Of a DNA stretch of 6,762 nt, positions 1-5,429 are shown one piece after another. This DNA is from Bryobacterales bacterium. Its GTDB lineage: Bacteria; Acidobacteriota; Terriglobia; Bryobacterales; Bryobacteraceae. Position 1 is the stretch's first letter. Each line of letters opens with the position of its first letter. The notes beneath the pieces are model-generated. The model saw only the letters and a program-made list of their open reading frames with translations, did not search any database and was not told the origin of the DNA. Location: contig PKZC01000400.1 of NCBI GenBank assembly GCA_003132905.1, forward strand, positions 6,523 through 13,284, given 5' to 3'. A program made the translations under genes and the position numbers.

Positions 1-48
1 TGGCTACGAACCAGAAGGTCGCATGTTCGAGTCATGCCGGGCGCACCA
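1..48 (+). tRNA. tRNA-Arg(ACG), 3' part, cut by the window edge
   Basis: This is the 3' half of an arginine tRNA gene. Reading in tRNA order, bases 1-3 are the end of the 5' anticodon stem and pair with 11-13. Bases 4-10 (CTACGAA) are the anticodon loop with anticodon ACG at 6-8. Bases 11-15 are the 3' anticodon stem and 16-20 (AGGTC) the variable loop. Bases 21-25 (GCATG) pair perfectly with 33-37 (CATGC) around the T-loop TTCGAGT at 26-32. Bases 38-44 are the 3' acceptor strand, 45 (A) the discriminator and 46-48 an encoded CCA. The loop and variable region match bacterial tRNA-Arg(ACG), which reads CGN codons after A34-to-I editing. The acceptor 5' strand and D-arm lie outside the window, so acceptor pairing cannot be checked. 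The ATG at 34 lies inside the T-stem and is not a plausible start for the next gene. Confidence 0.93.
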
Positions 49-52
49 CAGA
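39..52 (+). repeat. 14-bp direct repeat, copy 1, at the tRNA 3' end (candidate attL)
   Basis: GGGCGCACCACAGA covers the last six acceptor bases, the discriminator, CCA and four bases beyond the tRNA. It is identical to 719-732 in the same orientation. The bases on either side differ between the copies (C versus T before, T versus A after). The 3' end of a tRNA gene is a classic target of tyrosine integrases, which leave a direct repeat at the far end of the insertion. Confidence 0.5.
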
Positions 53-63
53 TCATGGGTTTC

Positions 64-378
64 ATGGCGAAGGAATACGTGAGCTACAGCGAAGGCGTAT
101 ATCGCATCGCAGACACTCGCATATCGCTTGATTCCCTGGTCTACCTATTTCGCGAGGGAATGTCGGCGGAAAGCATGGTCGAGAGCTATCCGGCGTTGAC
201 ACTTGAGCAGGTGCACGGTGCTCTTGCGTTTTATCTTGGGAACCAAAAAGAGATCGAAGCCTATTTGATGGAAGGGCAGCGCGCGGCCGAGGAGCAACAG
301 CGGCAATCGAGGCAGACGAACGCCGAATTGATTGCCAAGCTGCAGCGGGCGCGGCATGCGAGTCAGATTCCAGGCTGA
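64..378 (+). CDS. DUF433 domain protein, putative antitoxin of a DUF433/DUF5615 pair
   Basis: This is a 104-residue DUF433-family protein. The N-terminal half (about residues 1-60) carries the family pattern: a short strand with GVYRIADTRISLDSL at 11-25, then helices around EGMSAESMVESYPALTLEQVHGALAFYL, which form the winged-helix-like domain. The C-terminal tail (about 61-104) is charged, helical and rich in Gln, Glu and Arg, as expected of a segment that could contact a partner. DUF433 proteins are often encoded just before DUF5615 PIN-like proteins and are predicted to be antitoxins; the role here is inferred from that pairing. I chose ATG 64 because MAKEYV matches how I remember family members beginning. 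Longer starts at 34 and 55 fall inside or right against the tRNA. No strong Shine-Dalgarno sequence is visible. The gene ends inside the next gene, so the two are probably translationally coupled. Confidence 0.85.
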   Translation: MAKEYVSYSEGVYRIADTRISLDSLVYLFREGMSAESMVESYPALTLEQVHGALAFYLGNQKEIEAYLMEGQRAAEEQQRQSRQTNAELIAKLQRARHASQIPG

Positions 379-706
379 CGCAGACCTGGACGGGCGCATC
401 CTACGAGGGTTGCGAAGGACAGCACGCGAGATCGACATGCGCACTTCTGGCGATGCCGGCCTTGCGGGTTTGGGAGATCCAGAAGTGCTGCGGATCGCAG
501 CGGACTCCGGGCGAATTCTTGTCAGCCAGGATCGGCGGACAATGCCTGCGCATTTCGCTCGCTTCACGTCTGGCGCTCGGAGTCCCGGAGTAATTCTGCT
601 GCGCGAAACAACTCCCATCTCGACCGCGATTGAAGAACTTGTTCTCATCTGGAATGCCAGCGAAGCTGAAGAATGGGCCGACCGCATTGTGTGGATACCG
701 CTTTAA
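356..706 (+). CDS. DUF5615 PIN-like protein, putative toxin
   Basis: This is a 116-residue protein of the DUF5615 (PIN-like, Mut7-C related) family. An N-terminal strand FQADADLD (residues 5-12) supplies early acidic residues. The segment around GLAGLGDPEVLRIAADSGRILVSQDRRTM (35-63) is the most characteristic part, with Asp59 in SQDRRTM in the place of a conserved PIN-fold acid. The C-terminus (IEELVLIWNASEAEEWADRIVWIPL) matches the family's usual ending, so the protein looks complete. PIN-like domains are often metal-dependent ribonucleases, but for DUF5615 this is a prediction. ATG 356 lies 23 bases inside the DUF433 gene in another frame, typical of toxin-antitoxin pairs; a start at 332 would add eight residues unlike the family. 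The stop TAA (704-706) overlaps the stop of the opposing membrane protein gene. Confidence 0.85.
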   Translation: MRVRFQADADLDGRILRGLRRTAREIDMRTSGDAGLAGLGDPEVLRIAADSGRILVSQDRRTMPAHFARFTSGARSPGVILLRETTPISTAIEELVLIWNASEAEEWADRIVWIPL

Positions 707-1398
707 GCGCCTCCACCTGGGCGCACCACAGAATATCGGAACGGAAGCCACAGCAACCAACACAAAGCCAGCGCGATCAGTTCGCCACCCACCAGATAAA
801 CGGGCCACGGACCAAAGTAATCCAGAAGCGAAGCCCCGGCCGGTCTCTGGCACAAATACATGTAGTTGGTCTTGAAGATCGCGTCGAACAGACCAACCGC
901 TGCCGCATAGGCATTCACGATCGCTAAAACCCGCCAGACCGAACCCGCGCGCGGCCTCGCGAGTTTTCCCCACACCAGTGTCAATACCGTCACTACAGTA
1001 ATTCCGTGCGCCAGGAAAAAAGAAATGATCGGATAGGACCAGCCCGGCGTCCATAGATCCGGCGTGAACAGCGCCATGCCGCTTCCGGCTAAACCCGTGT
1101 AGTAAACAATCTCACAGACCCAAGGTTTCAGCGTGGAAGCCGCCAGCACGGTCACCCAGAGCGTGACATCGCACAGATCGAGAGCCAGGCCATTGGGGAA
1201 ATGGAATCCCTGCACCCGTAGCACGTAGACGTACCAGATCAGCTCGATCAAGGCCAGAGACCCGGCTAGGCCGTAGCGAATGAACCGAGCAGCACTGCCG
1301 TTTCGCCGGCACCACAGAGCCAGTCCCACGGCTAGCAGCGGGATCGAAATCAAAATCAACAGATGCGCCGGACCGAAAAGTTTGAGTTCAGACTTCAC
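703..1398 (-). CDS. TIGR02206 (YwaF-like) family integral membrane protein
   Basis: This is a membrane protein of about 231 residues with six or seven hydrophobic segments. Family hallmarks are clear: LFGPAHLLIL near the N-terminus, LALDLCDVTLWVTVLA in the middle, then GLAGSGMALFTPDL, and late in the protein KTNYMYLCQRPAGASLLDYFGPWPVY. The family belongs to the inner membrane and its function is unknown. No ATG is in frame. GTG at 1398 is preceded by GAGGG with four or five bases of spacing and puts the conserved FGPAHL motif near the N-terminus, as I remember for relatives. TTG at 1440 would give 245 residues, with GAGGA very close to it, and cannot be excluded. The stop codon (703-705) shares TTAA with the DUF5615 stop, leaving no room for a terminator between the convergent genes. 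The last residues (SVVRPGGGA) coincide with the 719-732 repeat and may be foreign. Confidence 0.87.
   Translation of the reverse strand: MKSELKLFGPAHLLILISIPLLAVGLALWCRRNGSAARFIRYGLAGSLALIELIWYVYVLRVQGFHFPNGLALDLCDVTLWVTVLAASTLKPWVCEIVYYTGLAGSGMALFTPDLWTPGWSYPIISFFLAHGITVVTVLTLVWGKLARPRAGSVWRVLAIVNAYAAAVGLFDAIFKTNYMYLCQRPAGASLLDYFGPWPVYLVGGELIALALCWLLWLPFRYSVVRPGGGA
719..732 (+). repeat. 14-bp direct repeat, copy 2 (candidate attR)
   Basis: This is an exact second copy of the tRNA-Arg 3' end at 39-52, in the same orientation, 680 bases downstream. No further tRNA similarity extends to its left, so it is not a second tRNA gene. It lies in the last codons of the minus-strand membrane protein, beyond its conserved final helix. 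An insertion ending here could therefore have replaced the protein's extreme C-terminus without harming the fold. Confidence 0.45.
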
Positions 1399-1477
1399 GG
1401 ACCCTCGAAAGTTGTTTTCATGGCCAGTATCAGTGTACAAATTCCTCGCGTTGGCATCCTATATTTGTGGAGGGTGC

Positions 1478-1765
1478 ATGCGCGGCGATTCATCGATGAA
1501 CGTTACTAACCGCCCAGCTCTGGAGGGCGAGGAGTTGGTAGCACACAAGTTTCGGAGCGGGCTGATTCGAATGGTTTCGCGATCGGATTATTCCCGATGG
1601 AAGATCTCGTCGCAGGCTGGCGTTTCAAACGGCACCCTGGCAAGAGTGTTCCGGAGTTTAGTGAACGTCTTCCTTCGCTACCTGATCGCTCCGGGACTGC
1701 TTCGCTCCGGTTGCGACCCCAGCCCCGTGATAGCAGTTCCGGCCGATGCGCTATTGCGCGTATAA
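1478..1765 (+). CDS. Uncertain small ORF, 95 residues, weak helix-turn-helix resemblance
   Basis: I do not recognise this protein. In its favour, ATG 1478 follows GGAGG (1469-1473) with four bases of spacing, the frame is open for 95 codons, and GC at third positions is about 64% by hand count. Residues around WKISSQAGVSNGTLARVFRSL resemble the first helix-turn-helix of LacI-type repressors (IAxxAGVSxGTVSRVL), followed by a hydrophobic stretch. Against it, the rest is not family-like, the codon use is unremarkable, and other long frames cross the same bases. The stop is followed in the same frame by a second small ORF at 1781, so the two could be halves of one broken gene. Treat it as a hypothetical or a remnant. 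Confidence 0.3.
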   Translation: MRGDSSMNVTNRPALEGEELVAHKFRSGLIRMVSRSDYSRWKISSQAGVSNGTLARVFRSLVNVFLRYLIAPGLLRSGCDPSPVIAVPADALLRV

Positions 1766-1780
1766 GGAATCTCTCCCGAT

Positions 1781-1987
1781 ATGCAGCGACGGCACGGGCT
1801 CAACCCAACGGAGGATGCGCTCTTTGTCGAAATCACACTGGGCCGCAGCCGCGAGGCTTTGTGCTTCGGCAACGGCGTCGTCATCCCGCTGCAAGCACTT
1901 CCGGAGGGACAAAGGGTGAGAGTCCTTTATCGCTCTTGGACGGAAAGCATCGCGCCCGCGCTGGAACCATATCAACTGGGGATCTAA
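1781..1987 (+). CDS. Hypothetical small protein, 68 residues, unrecognised
   Basis: I do not recognise this protein. By hand count 47 of 68 codons end in G or C (about 69%), which is coding-like. The composition is sensible for a small soluble protein: alternating hydrophobic strands (DALFVEITLG, EALCFGNGVVIPL, QRVRVLYRSW) then a short amphipathic end, suggesting a small beta-rich fold. A possible ribosome site AAGGA (1764-1768) overlaps the stop of the upstream ORF but sits 12 bases from ATG 1781, which is long. The frame is continuous with the 1478-1765 ORF apart from the TAA at 1763, so it may instead be the 3' part of an interrupted gene. It precedes the damaged TPR gene by 25 bases. Confidence 0.35.
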   Translation: MQRRHGLNPTEDALFVEITLGRSREALCFGNGVVIPLQALPEGQRVRVLYRSWTESIAPALEPYQLGI

Positions 1988-2012
1988 GCCGAAGTCCCAG
2001 GATCTCTGACCA

Positions 2013-2979
2013 ATGCGGCTTCAAAAGTGGGCGTGGTTGCTTCTTCCGATCGCGGTGGCGCGCGGCGGAAGCTTGCCCGCGTGGAATGTCCTGGACAACC
2101 CGGCATTCGATCATTTTTACAATCTCGAATATGATCAGGCGCTGGCGGGATTTGTAGCCGCCGCGGCCAAGCACCCGGAATCGGCGACGATTCGCAACCA
2201 TATAGCGCAAACGATTCTGTATCGCGAAATGTTTCGCGAGGGCATGCTCCAGACCGAAATGCTCAGCAGCTCCAATTCCTTCCTGAAGATGCCAAAACTC
2301 AAGATGAGCGCTGCGGATCAGTCGCAATTCACCGCCGCTATCCAATGCGCTATCGAACTTGCGCAGTCTCGCCTGAAAGATAATCCGGACGATGCCGACG
2401 CGTTATATGCGCTGGGAGTCAGCTACGATTTTGCAAGGGCAGTACAACTTCATCGCGCGTAAAGCGTGTCTCGATGCACTGCACGATATAACTCGCGCAA
2501 GGAAATTGCATGAGCGGGTGACACGCACAGAACCAAGCATGGTGGATGCGGAACTAACGCAAGGTATCTAAGGGTACGTGATCGGCAGTCTGCGGTTCGG
2601 TTGGAAGATGCTGGGATTTCTGGGGGGATTTGAGGGCAATCGGGCCCGTAGCATCGCAACCATCAATCGGGTGGCTGGCGAGGGAAACATCAACCGGACT
2701 GACGCCGCGATTGTCCTGGCGACAATCTACAGGCGCGAGCATCGTCCGGCGGATGCGATCTGCATCCTGAAACCCCTGATTCCGCTTCTGCCGCGAAACT
2801 ATCTCTTAAGGTTGGAGCTTGCGGGAATGTACGCAGATCAGGGCGACCGAGCCGCTGCGCTGGATGTCCTGGATCAGGTGGAACGCTCGTGGCACGCCCG
2901 GGCGCCGGGTTATGAAATGCTGAATGCGGAATTGCTGCGGATGGTGCGCGGAACGCATCCTGATGAACGTCGCAAGTAA
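2013..2979 (+). pseudogene. Exported TPR-like protein, broken by a frameshift and an in-frame stop
   Basis: The first part (2013 to about 2429) encodes a signal peptide, MRLQKWAWLLLPIAVARGGS, then helical TPR-like repeats ending in ADALYALGVSYD. In its own frame it then yields an unrelated tail and stops at 2460-2462. If one T of the TTTT run at 2429-2432 is skipped, reading continues without a break in sense as LQGQYNFIARKACLDALHD and on through ARKLHERVTRTEPSMVDAELTQGI, then meets TAA at 2569-2571. The same frame goes straight on with GYVIGSLRFGWKMLGFLGGFEGN, TPR-like helices (VLATIYRREHRPADAICILKPL, YLLRLELAGMYADQGDRAAALDVLDQVE) and a stop at 2977-2979. The three parts read as one protein of about 320 residues like acidobacterial TPR proteins I remember. 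Those seem to continue past APGY, so the C-terminus may also be shortened. A metagenome indel error could explain the frameshift but not the TAA as well. Confidence 0.82.
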
Positions 2980-3005
2980 TGGAAATTCCGTTCGCGGATA
3001 ATCTC

Positions 3006-3010
3006 GGGAG
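3006..3010 (+). promoter_or_regulatory. Shine-Dalgarno-like site supporting a CTG start for the transporter
   Basis: GGGAG lies six bases before CTG 3017, which opens the family-like N-terminus of the transporter frame. No in-frame ATG, GTG or TTG exists between the in-frame stop at 2999-3001 and ATG 3113. The site therefore marks the ancestral start, either used as CTG or mutated from ATG. Confidence 0.5.
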
Positions 3011-3016
3011 AACGTC

Positions 3017-4462
3017 CTGCCAGACGCGAAAGCCAGCACAACCTCGATTGCGGACTGGTGTCCCGATTGCAATCCTTGGCTGATCGCCGCCGCCGTAATT
3101 CTACCTACCTTCATGGAAGTGCTGGATACGGCCATTGCGGCTGTCATCCTGCCCCACATCGCCGGTAGCCTTTCCGCCAGCACCGACGAAGCCACCTGGG
3201 TGCTCACCAGTTATCTGGTTGCCAACGCCGTAGTTTTGCCCGCCAGCAGCTGGTTCTCTTTAAAGTTTGGACGCCGCAACTTTTTGCTGTTTTGCATCTC
3301 CCTGTTCACCGTAGCTTCATTCGCCTGCGGAGCGGCTCAAAGCCTGGGAATGATTCTGATCGCTCGCACGCTTGGCGGCTGGCTGACAGATCAATATTCC
3401 TGGCGTTGGGCGTTCTACATCAACATCCCGATTGGCGTGGTGGCTACCTTTATGATCATGCGGTTCGTGAAGGATCCGCCGTATATTCAATCCGCCAAGC
3501 CAGGCAAGATGGACGGGATCGGCTTAGGCCTGCTTGCGGTTTGGATCGGGACTCTACAGATAATCCTCGACAAGGGACAAGAAGACGATTGGTTCGGCGC
3601 GGTTTGGATTCGCTGGGCCGCGGCGGTAGTTGTGATCGCGCTTGTGGCGTTCCTGATCCGCGAGCTGGTGATCCAGTCTCCCATCGTGAACCTGAAAATA
3701 TTCAAGGATCGAAATTTCGCAATCAGTTGCATTTTGATCGGAGCCGTCGGAGCCGTACTCTACGGGATGATTACGCTTCTGCCCTTGTTCTACCAAACGC
3801 TGCTGAACTATACGGCCTGGGCGGCGGGCCTGGCCGTCAGCCCGCGCGGGATTGGCGCGATTCTGATCATGCCCATCGTAGGCGTATTGACGGCCAAGGT
3901 GGACAACCGCTACCTGATCGCCAGTGGATTCGCGATCTTCGGATGGTGCGCCTGGTGGATATCGAATGTGACCCTGCAAATATCGCAATGGTCGCTGCTA
4001 TGGCCGATCATCATCAGCGGCGTGGGCACCGGATTGATGTTCGTGCCATTGTCCACCACCGCTGTGGGAACGCTCAGTAACGAACAAATGGGCAATGCCA
4101 GCGGCCTTTTCAATCTGCTGCGCAATATTGGAGGCAGCATCGGGATTTCCGTAGTGGACACCATGGTCGCGCGGCGTCAGCAGGTGCATCGGGCCGAGCT
4201 CAGCCGCTACATCGCTCCCACCGCGCAGGTTCAGCAGACGCTGCTTCGGCTTCAGACCTACATGTCGCTGCATGCGGGACCCCGATTGGCAAAGCTGCGC
4301 GCCTACGCCCTGCTTGAGAACGGCCTGAATCAGCAATCCGTGCTCTATGCTTACGTGGACGATTTCCGATACATGGTGTTGGTGTGCGTTCTCTGTTTAC
4401 CCATCGTCTTCCTCCTTCGGCCGGTGAAGGCCAAACGCGGCGCGACACCGGCCGGACATTGA
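3017..4462 (+). CDS. EmrB/QacA-type MFS transporter (DHA2) with an internal deletion; possibly a pseudogene
   Basis: This is a drug:H+ antiporter-2 family transporter of the inner membrane; 14 helices are usual. The conserved start NPWLIAAAVILPTFMEVLDTAIA, helix 1 motif LDTAI, motif A-like SLKFGRRNFLL (81-91 counting from 3017), YSWRWAFYINIPIGV (127-141) and GNASGLFNLLRNIGGSIGIS near the end are all present. Two defects stand out. The only canonical in-frame start is ATG 3113, which would remove 32 residues including the start of helix 1; CTG 3017 with GGGAG before it restores them. Around residues 117-118 (3367/3368) LIAR runs directly into TLGGWLTD, where family members have about 45 more residues: the end of helix 4, a loop, helix 5 and motif C (GxxxGPxxGG). 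Length is 481 from CTG against roughly 510-530 usual. The reading frame is otherwise intact. Topology and transport are probably impaired. Confidence 0.85.
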   Translation: MPDAKASTTSIADWCPDCNPWLIAAAVILPTFMEVLDTAIAAVILPHIAGSLSASTDEATWVLTSYLVANAVVLPASSWFSLKFGRRNFLLFCISLFTVASFACGAAQSLGMILIARTLGGWLTDQYSWRWAFYINIPIGVVATFMIMRFVKDPPYIQSAKPGKMDGIGLGLLAVWIGTLQIILDKGQEDDWFGAVWIRWAAAVVVIALVAFLIRELVIQSPIVNLKIFKDRNFAISCILIGAVGAVLYGMITLLPLFYQTLLNYTAWAAGLAVSPRGIGAILIMPIVGVLTAKVDNRYLIASGFAIFGWCAWWISNVTLQISQWSLLWPIIISGVGTGLMFVPLSTTAVGTLSNEQMGNASGLFNLLRNIGGSIGISVVDTMVARRQQVHRAELSRYIAPTAQVQQTLLRLQTYMSLHAGPRLAKLRAYALLENGLNQQSVLYAYVDDFRYMVLVCVLCLPIVFLLRPVKAKRGATPAGH

Positions 4463-4496
4463 CCCGCCGCCGCCAATCGTGCAGGTACCATAGATC

Positions 4497-5009
4497 GTGG
4501 CGCGCGCGACGTTACCTCGGAAAGCATCCAAAAAGCAGTCGTCGAAAGAACCATTCTCGTTCGTCCTGTTTCTGATCGGGCTGTTCAAGCTTGTCAAAGC
4601 TCTACTTCTTATTGCTATTGGAATCGGCGCTCTCCGGTTCCTGCACAAAGACCTTTCCAACTCGGTCCTCCATTGGGCGCAAGTGCTGCGCGTTGACACC
4701 GACAATCGCTACATCCATGGCTTTCTGGTGAAGATCTTTCGCGTCACACCGAAGCAATTGAAAGAGCTGAGCGTGGGCACGTTCATTTACGCGGGGCTGT
4801 TCTTGACGGAAGGCATGGGCCTGCTGCTGCGGAAACATTGGGCGGAGTATTTCACCATCATCACCACCGGTTTGTTTATCCCGCTCGAGATCTACGAGCT
4901 GGTCCGGCATTTCACGGTCGTAAAGCTGGTGGTCACCATCATTAACGTACTGATTGTCTGGTACCTGGTGGTACGCGTGCGGTCGCGCTCAAAAAGATTT
5001 TCGCGCTAG
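4497..5009 (+). CDS. DUF2127 family small membrane protein
   Basis: This is a 170-residue inner-membrane protein of the DUF2127 family, function unknown. A basic N-terminus (1-20) precedes a hydrophobic helix at about 22-48 (FVLFLIGLFKLVKALLLIAIGIGAL), an external or cytosolic segment with HWAQVLRVDTDNRYIHGFLVKI, then helices at about 91-111, 117-137 and 141-160 and a strongly basic tail. The run KALLLIAIGIGALRFLHKDL and the YAGLFLTEGMGLLLRKHWAEYFTII segment are typical of the family. The start is GTG 4497, with only a weak AGGT upstream; no in-frame ATG offers an alternative that keeps the first helix. It begins 34 bases after the transporter and could be co-transcribed with it, but shows no damage. 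Confidence 0.85.
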   Translation: MARATLPRKASKKQSSKEPFSFVLFLIGLFKLVKALLLIAIGIGALRFLHKDLSNSVLHWAQVLRVDTDNRYIHGFLVKIFRVTPKQLKELSVGTFIYAGLFLTEGMGLLLRKHWAEYFTIITTGLFIPLEIYELVRHFTVVKLVVTIINVLIVWYLVVRVRSRSKRFSR

Positions 5010-5036
5010 TGTCGATTTAGCGGCCGGCCGTTCGAC
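5010..5036 (+). promoter_or_regulatory. Candidate ECF42-type promoter (TGTCGA-N17-CGAC)
   Basis: TGTCGA at 5010-5015 and CGAC at 5033-5036 are separated by 17 bases. I recall these elements (TGTCGA at -35 and CGA followed by T or C at -10) as the reported target motif of ECF42 sigma factors. The site lies just upstream of a YCII gene and an ECF42-like sigma gene, so it would make the operon autoregulated. Transcription starting about seven bases after the -10 would give a leader of roughly 14 bases that contains the Shine-Dalgarno sequence. The spacer holds a perfect palindrome, CGGCCGGCCG (5021-5030), which may be chance in GC-rich DNA. Confidence 0.68.
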
Positions 5037-5045
5037 TATATGGCG

Positions 5046-5051
5046 AAGGAG
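5046..5051 (+). promoter_or_regulatory. Strong ribosome binding site of the YCII gene
   Basis: AAGGAG lies five bases before ATG 5057. It fixes the start of the YCII protein and is the strongest Shine-Dalgarno sequence I noticed in the window, in contrast to the weak sites of most neighbouring genes. Confidence 0.75.
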
Positions 5052-5056
5052 ACATT

Positions 5057-5413
5057 ATGGAGTACCTATTACTGATCTACGGAAACGAAGCTGACATGGT
5101 CAAGATGACCGAACCAGAGCGCGCCGCGGTGTACCAGGAGTATGGCCGCTTTACCCAGAGCATTCAGCAATCGGGGAATCATCGCGCGGGTCACGAGCTG
5201 CAACCGGTGGCGACGGCCACTACGGTCCGCATGCGGGACAACAAACGGCTGGTGACGGATGGTCCATTCGCCGAGACGCGCGAGCAACTCGGCGGATTCT
5301 ATCTCGTCAAGGCCAAAGATCTGGATGAAGCGCTGGCAATTGCGGAGCGCATTCCTTCGGCGCGTACGGGCTCGATCGAAGTAAGGCCGCTGGTTCCACC
5401 GCATTCCAGCTAG
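5057..5413 (+). CDS. YCII/DGPF-domain protein of an ECF42 operon
   Basis: This is a 118-residue single-domain protein of the YCII-related, DGPF-type family. It starts with MEYLLLIYGNEA, a typical first strand. The central RLVTDGPFAETREQLGGFYLV carries the defining DGPF motif (residues 68-71), and it ends with the strand SIEVRPL. Length and layout are normal for the family, which forms small ferredoxin-like alpha/beta dimers; no reaction is established for this subgroup. Genes of this type are characteristically found next to ECF42 sigma factors, as here: the sigma gene starts 16 bases after the stop. The likely role is as partner or output of the sigma factor, but that is inference. An ECF42-like promoter and AAGGAG precede it. 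Confidence 0.93.
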   Translation: MEYLLLIYGNEADMVKMTEPERAAVYQEYGRFTQSIQQSGNHRAGHELQPVATATTVRMRDNKRLVTDGPFAETREQLGGFYLVKAKDLDEALAIAERIPSARTGSIEVRPLVPPHSS

Positions 5414-5429
5414 TCCGAAGGCGCACGGG

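Noticed and set aside
34..63. ATG 34 as start of the DUF433 gene
   Set aside because: It lies within the T-stem of the tRNA gene, and the extra residues are unlike the family; MAKEYV from 64 matches the usual beginning.
1489..1500. Perfect 12-bp palindrome TTCATCGATGAA as an operator
   Set aside because: One or two such palindromes are expected by chance in a window of this length, and no second copy or promoter context supports it.
1825..1830. Second TGTCGA as a further ECF42 promoter
   Set aside because: Seventeen bases downstream there is no CGAC or CGAT, and the site lies inside a candidate ORF.
1597..2157. Long open frame of 186 codons on the plus strand
   Set aside because: The translation is rich in Arg, Ser and Pro with no fold-like pattern. 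It runs through the start and signal peptide of the TPR gene in another frame, so it is a shadow frame of GC-rich DNA.
3292..4080. 262-codon plus-strand frame inside the transporter
   Set aside because: It is Arg-rich nonsense overlapping a clearly recognisable MFS protein in another frame.
5021..5030. CGGCCGGCCG palindrome as a terminator of the DUF2127 gene
   Set aside because: No T-run follows, the arm is too short for a real hairpin with a loop, and it sits inside the promoter spacer of the next operon.
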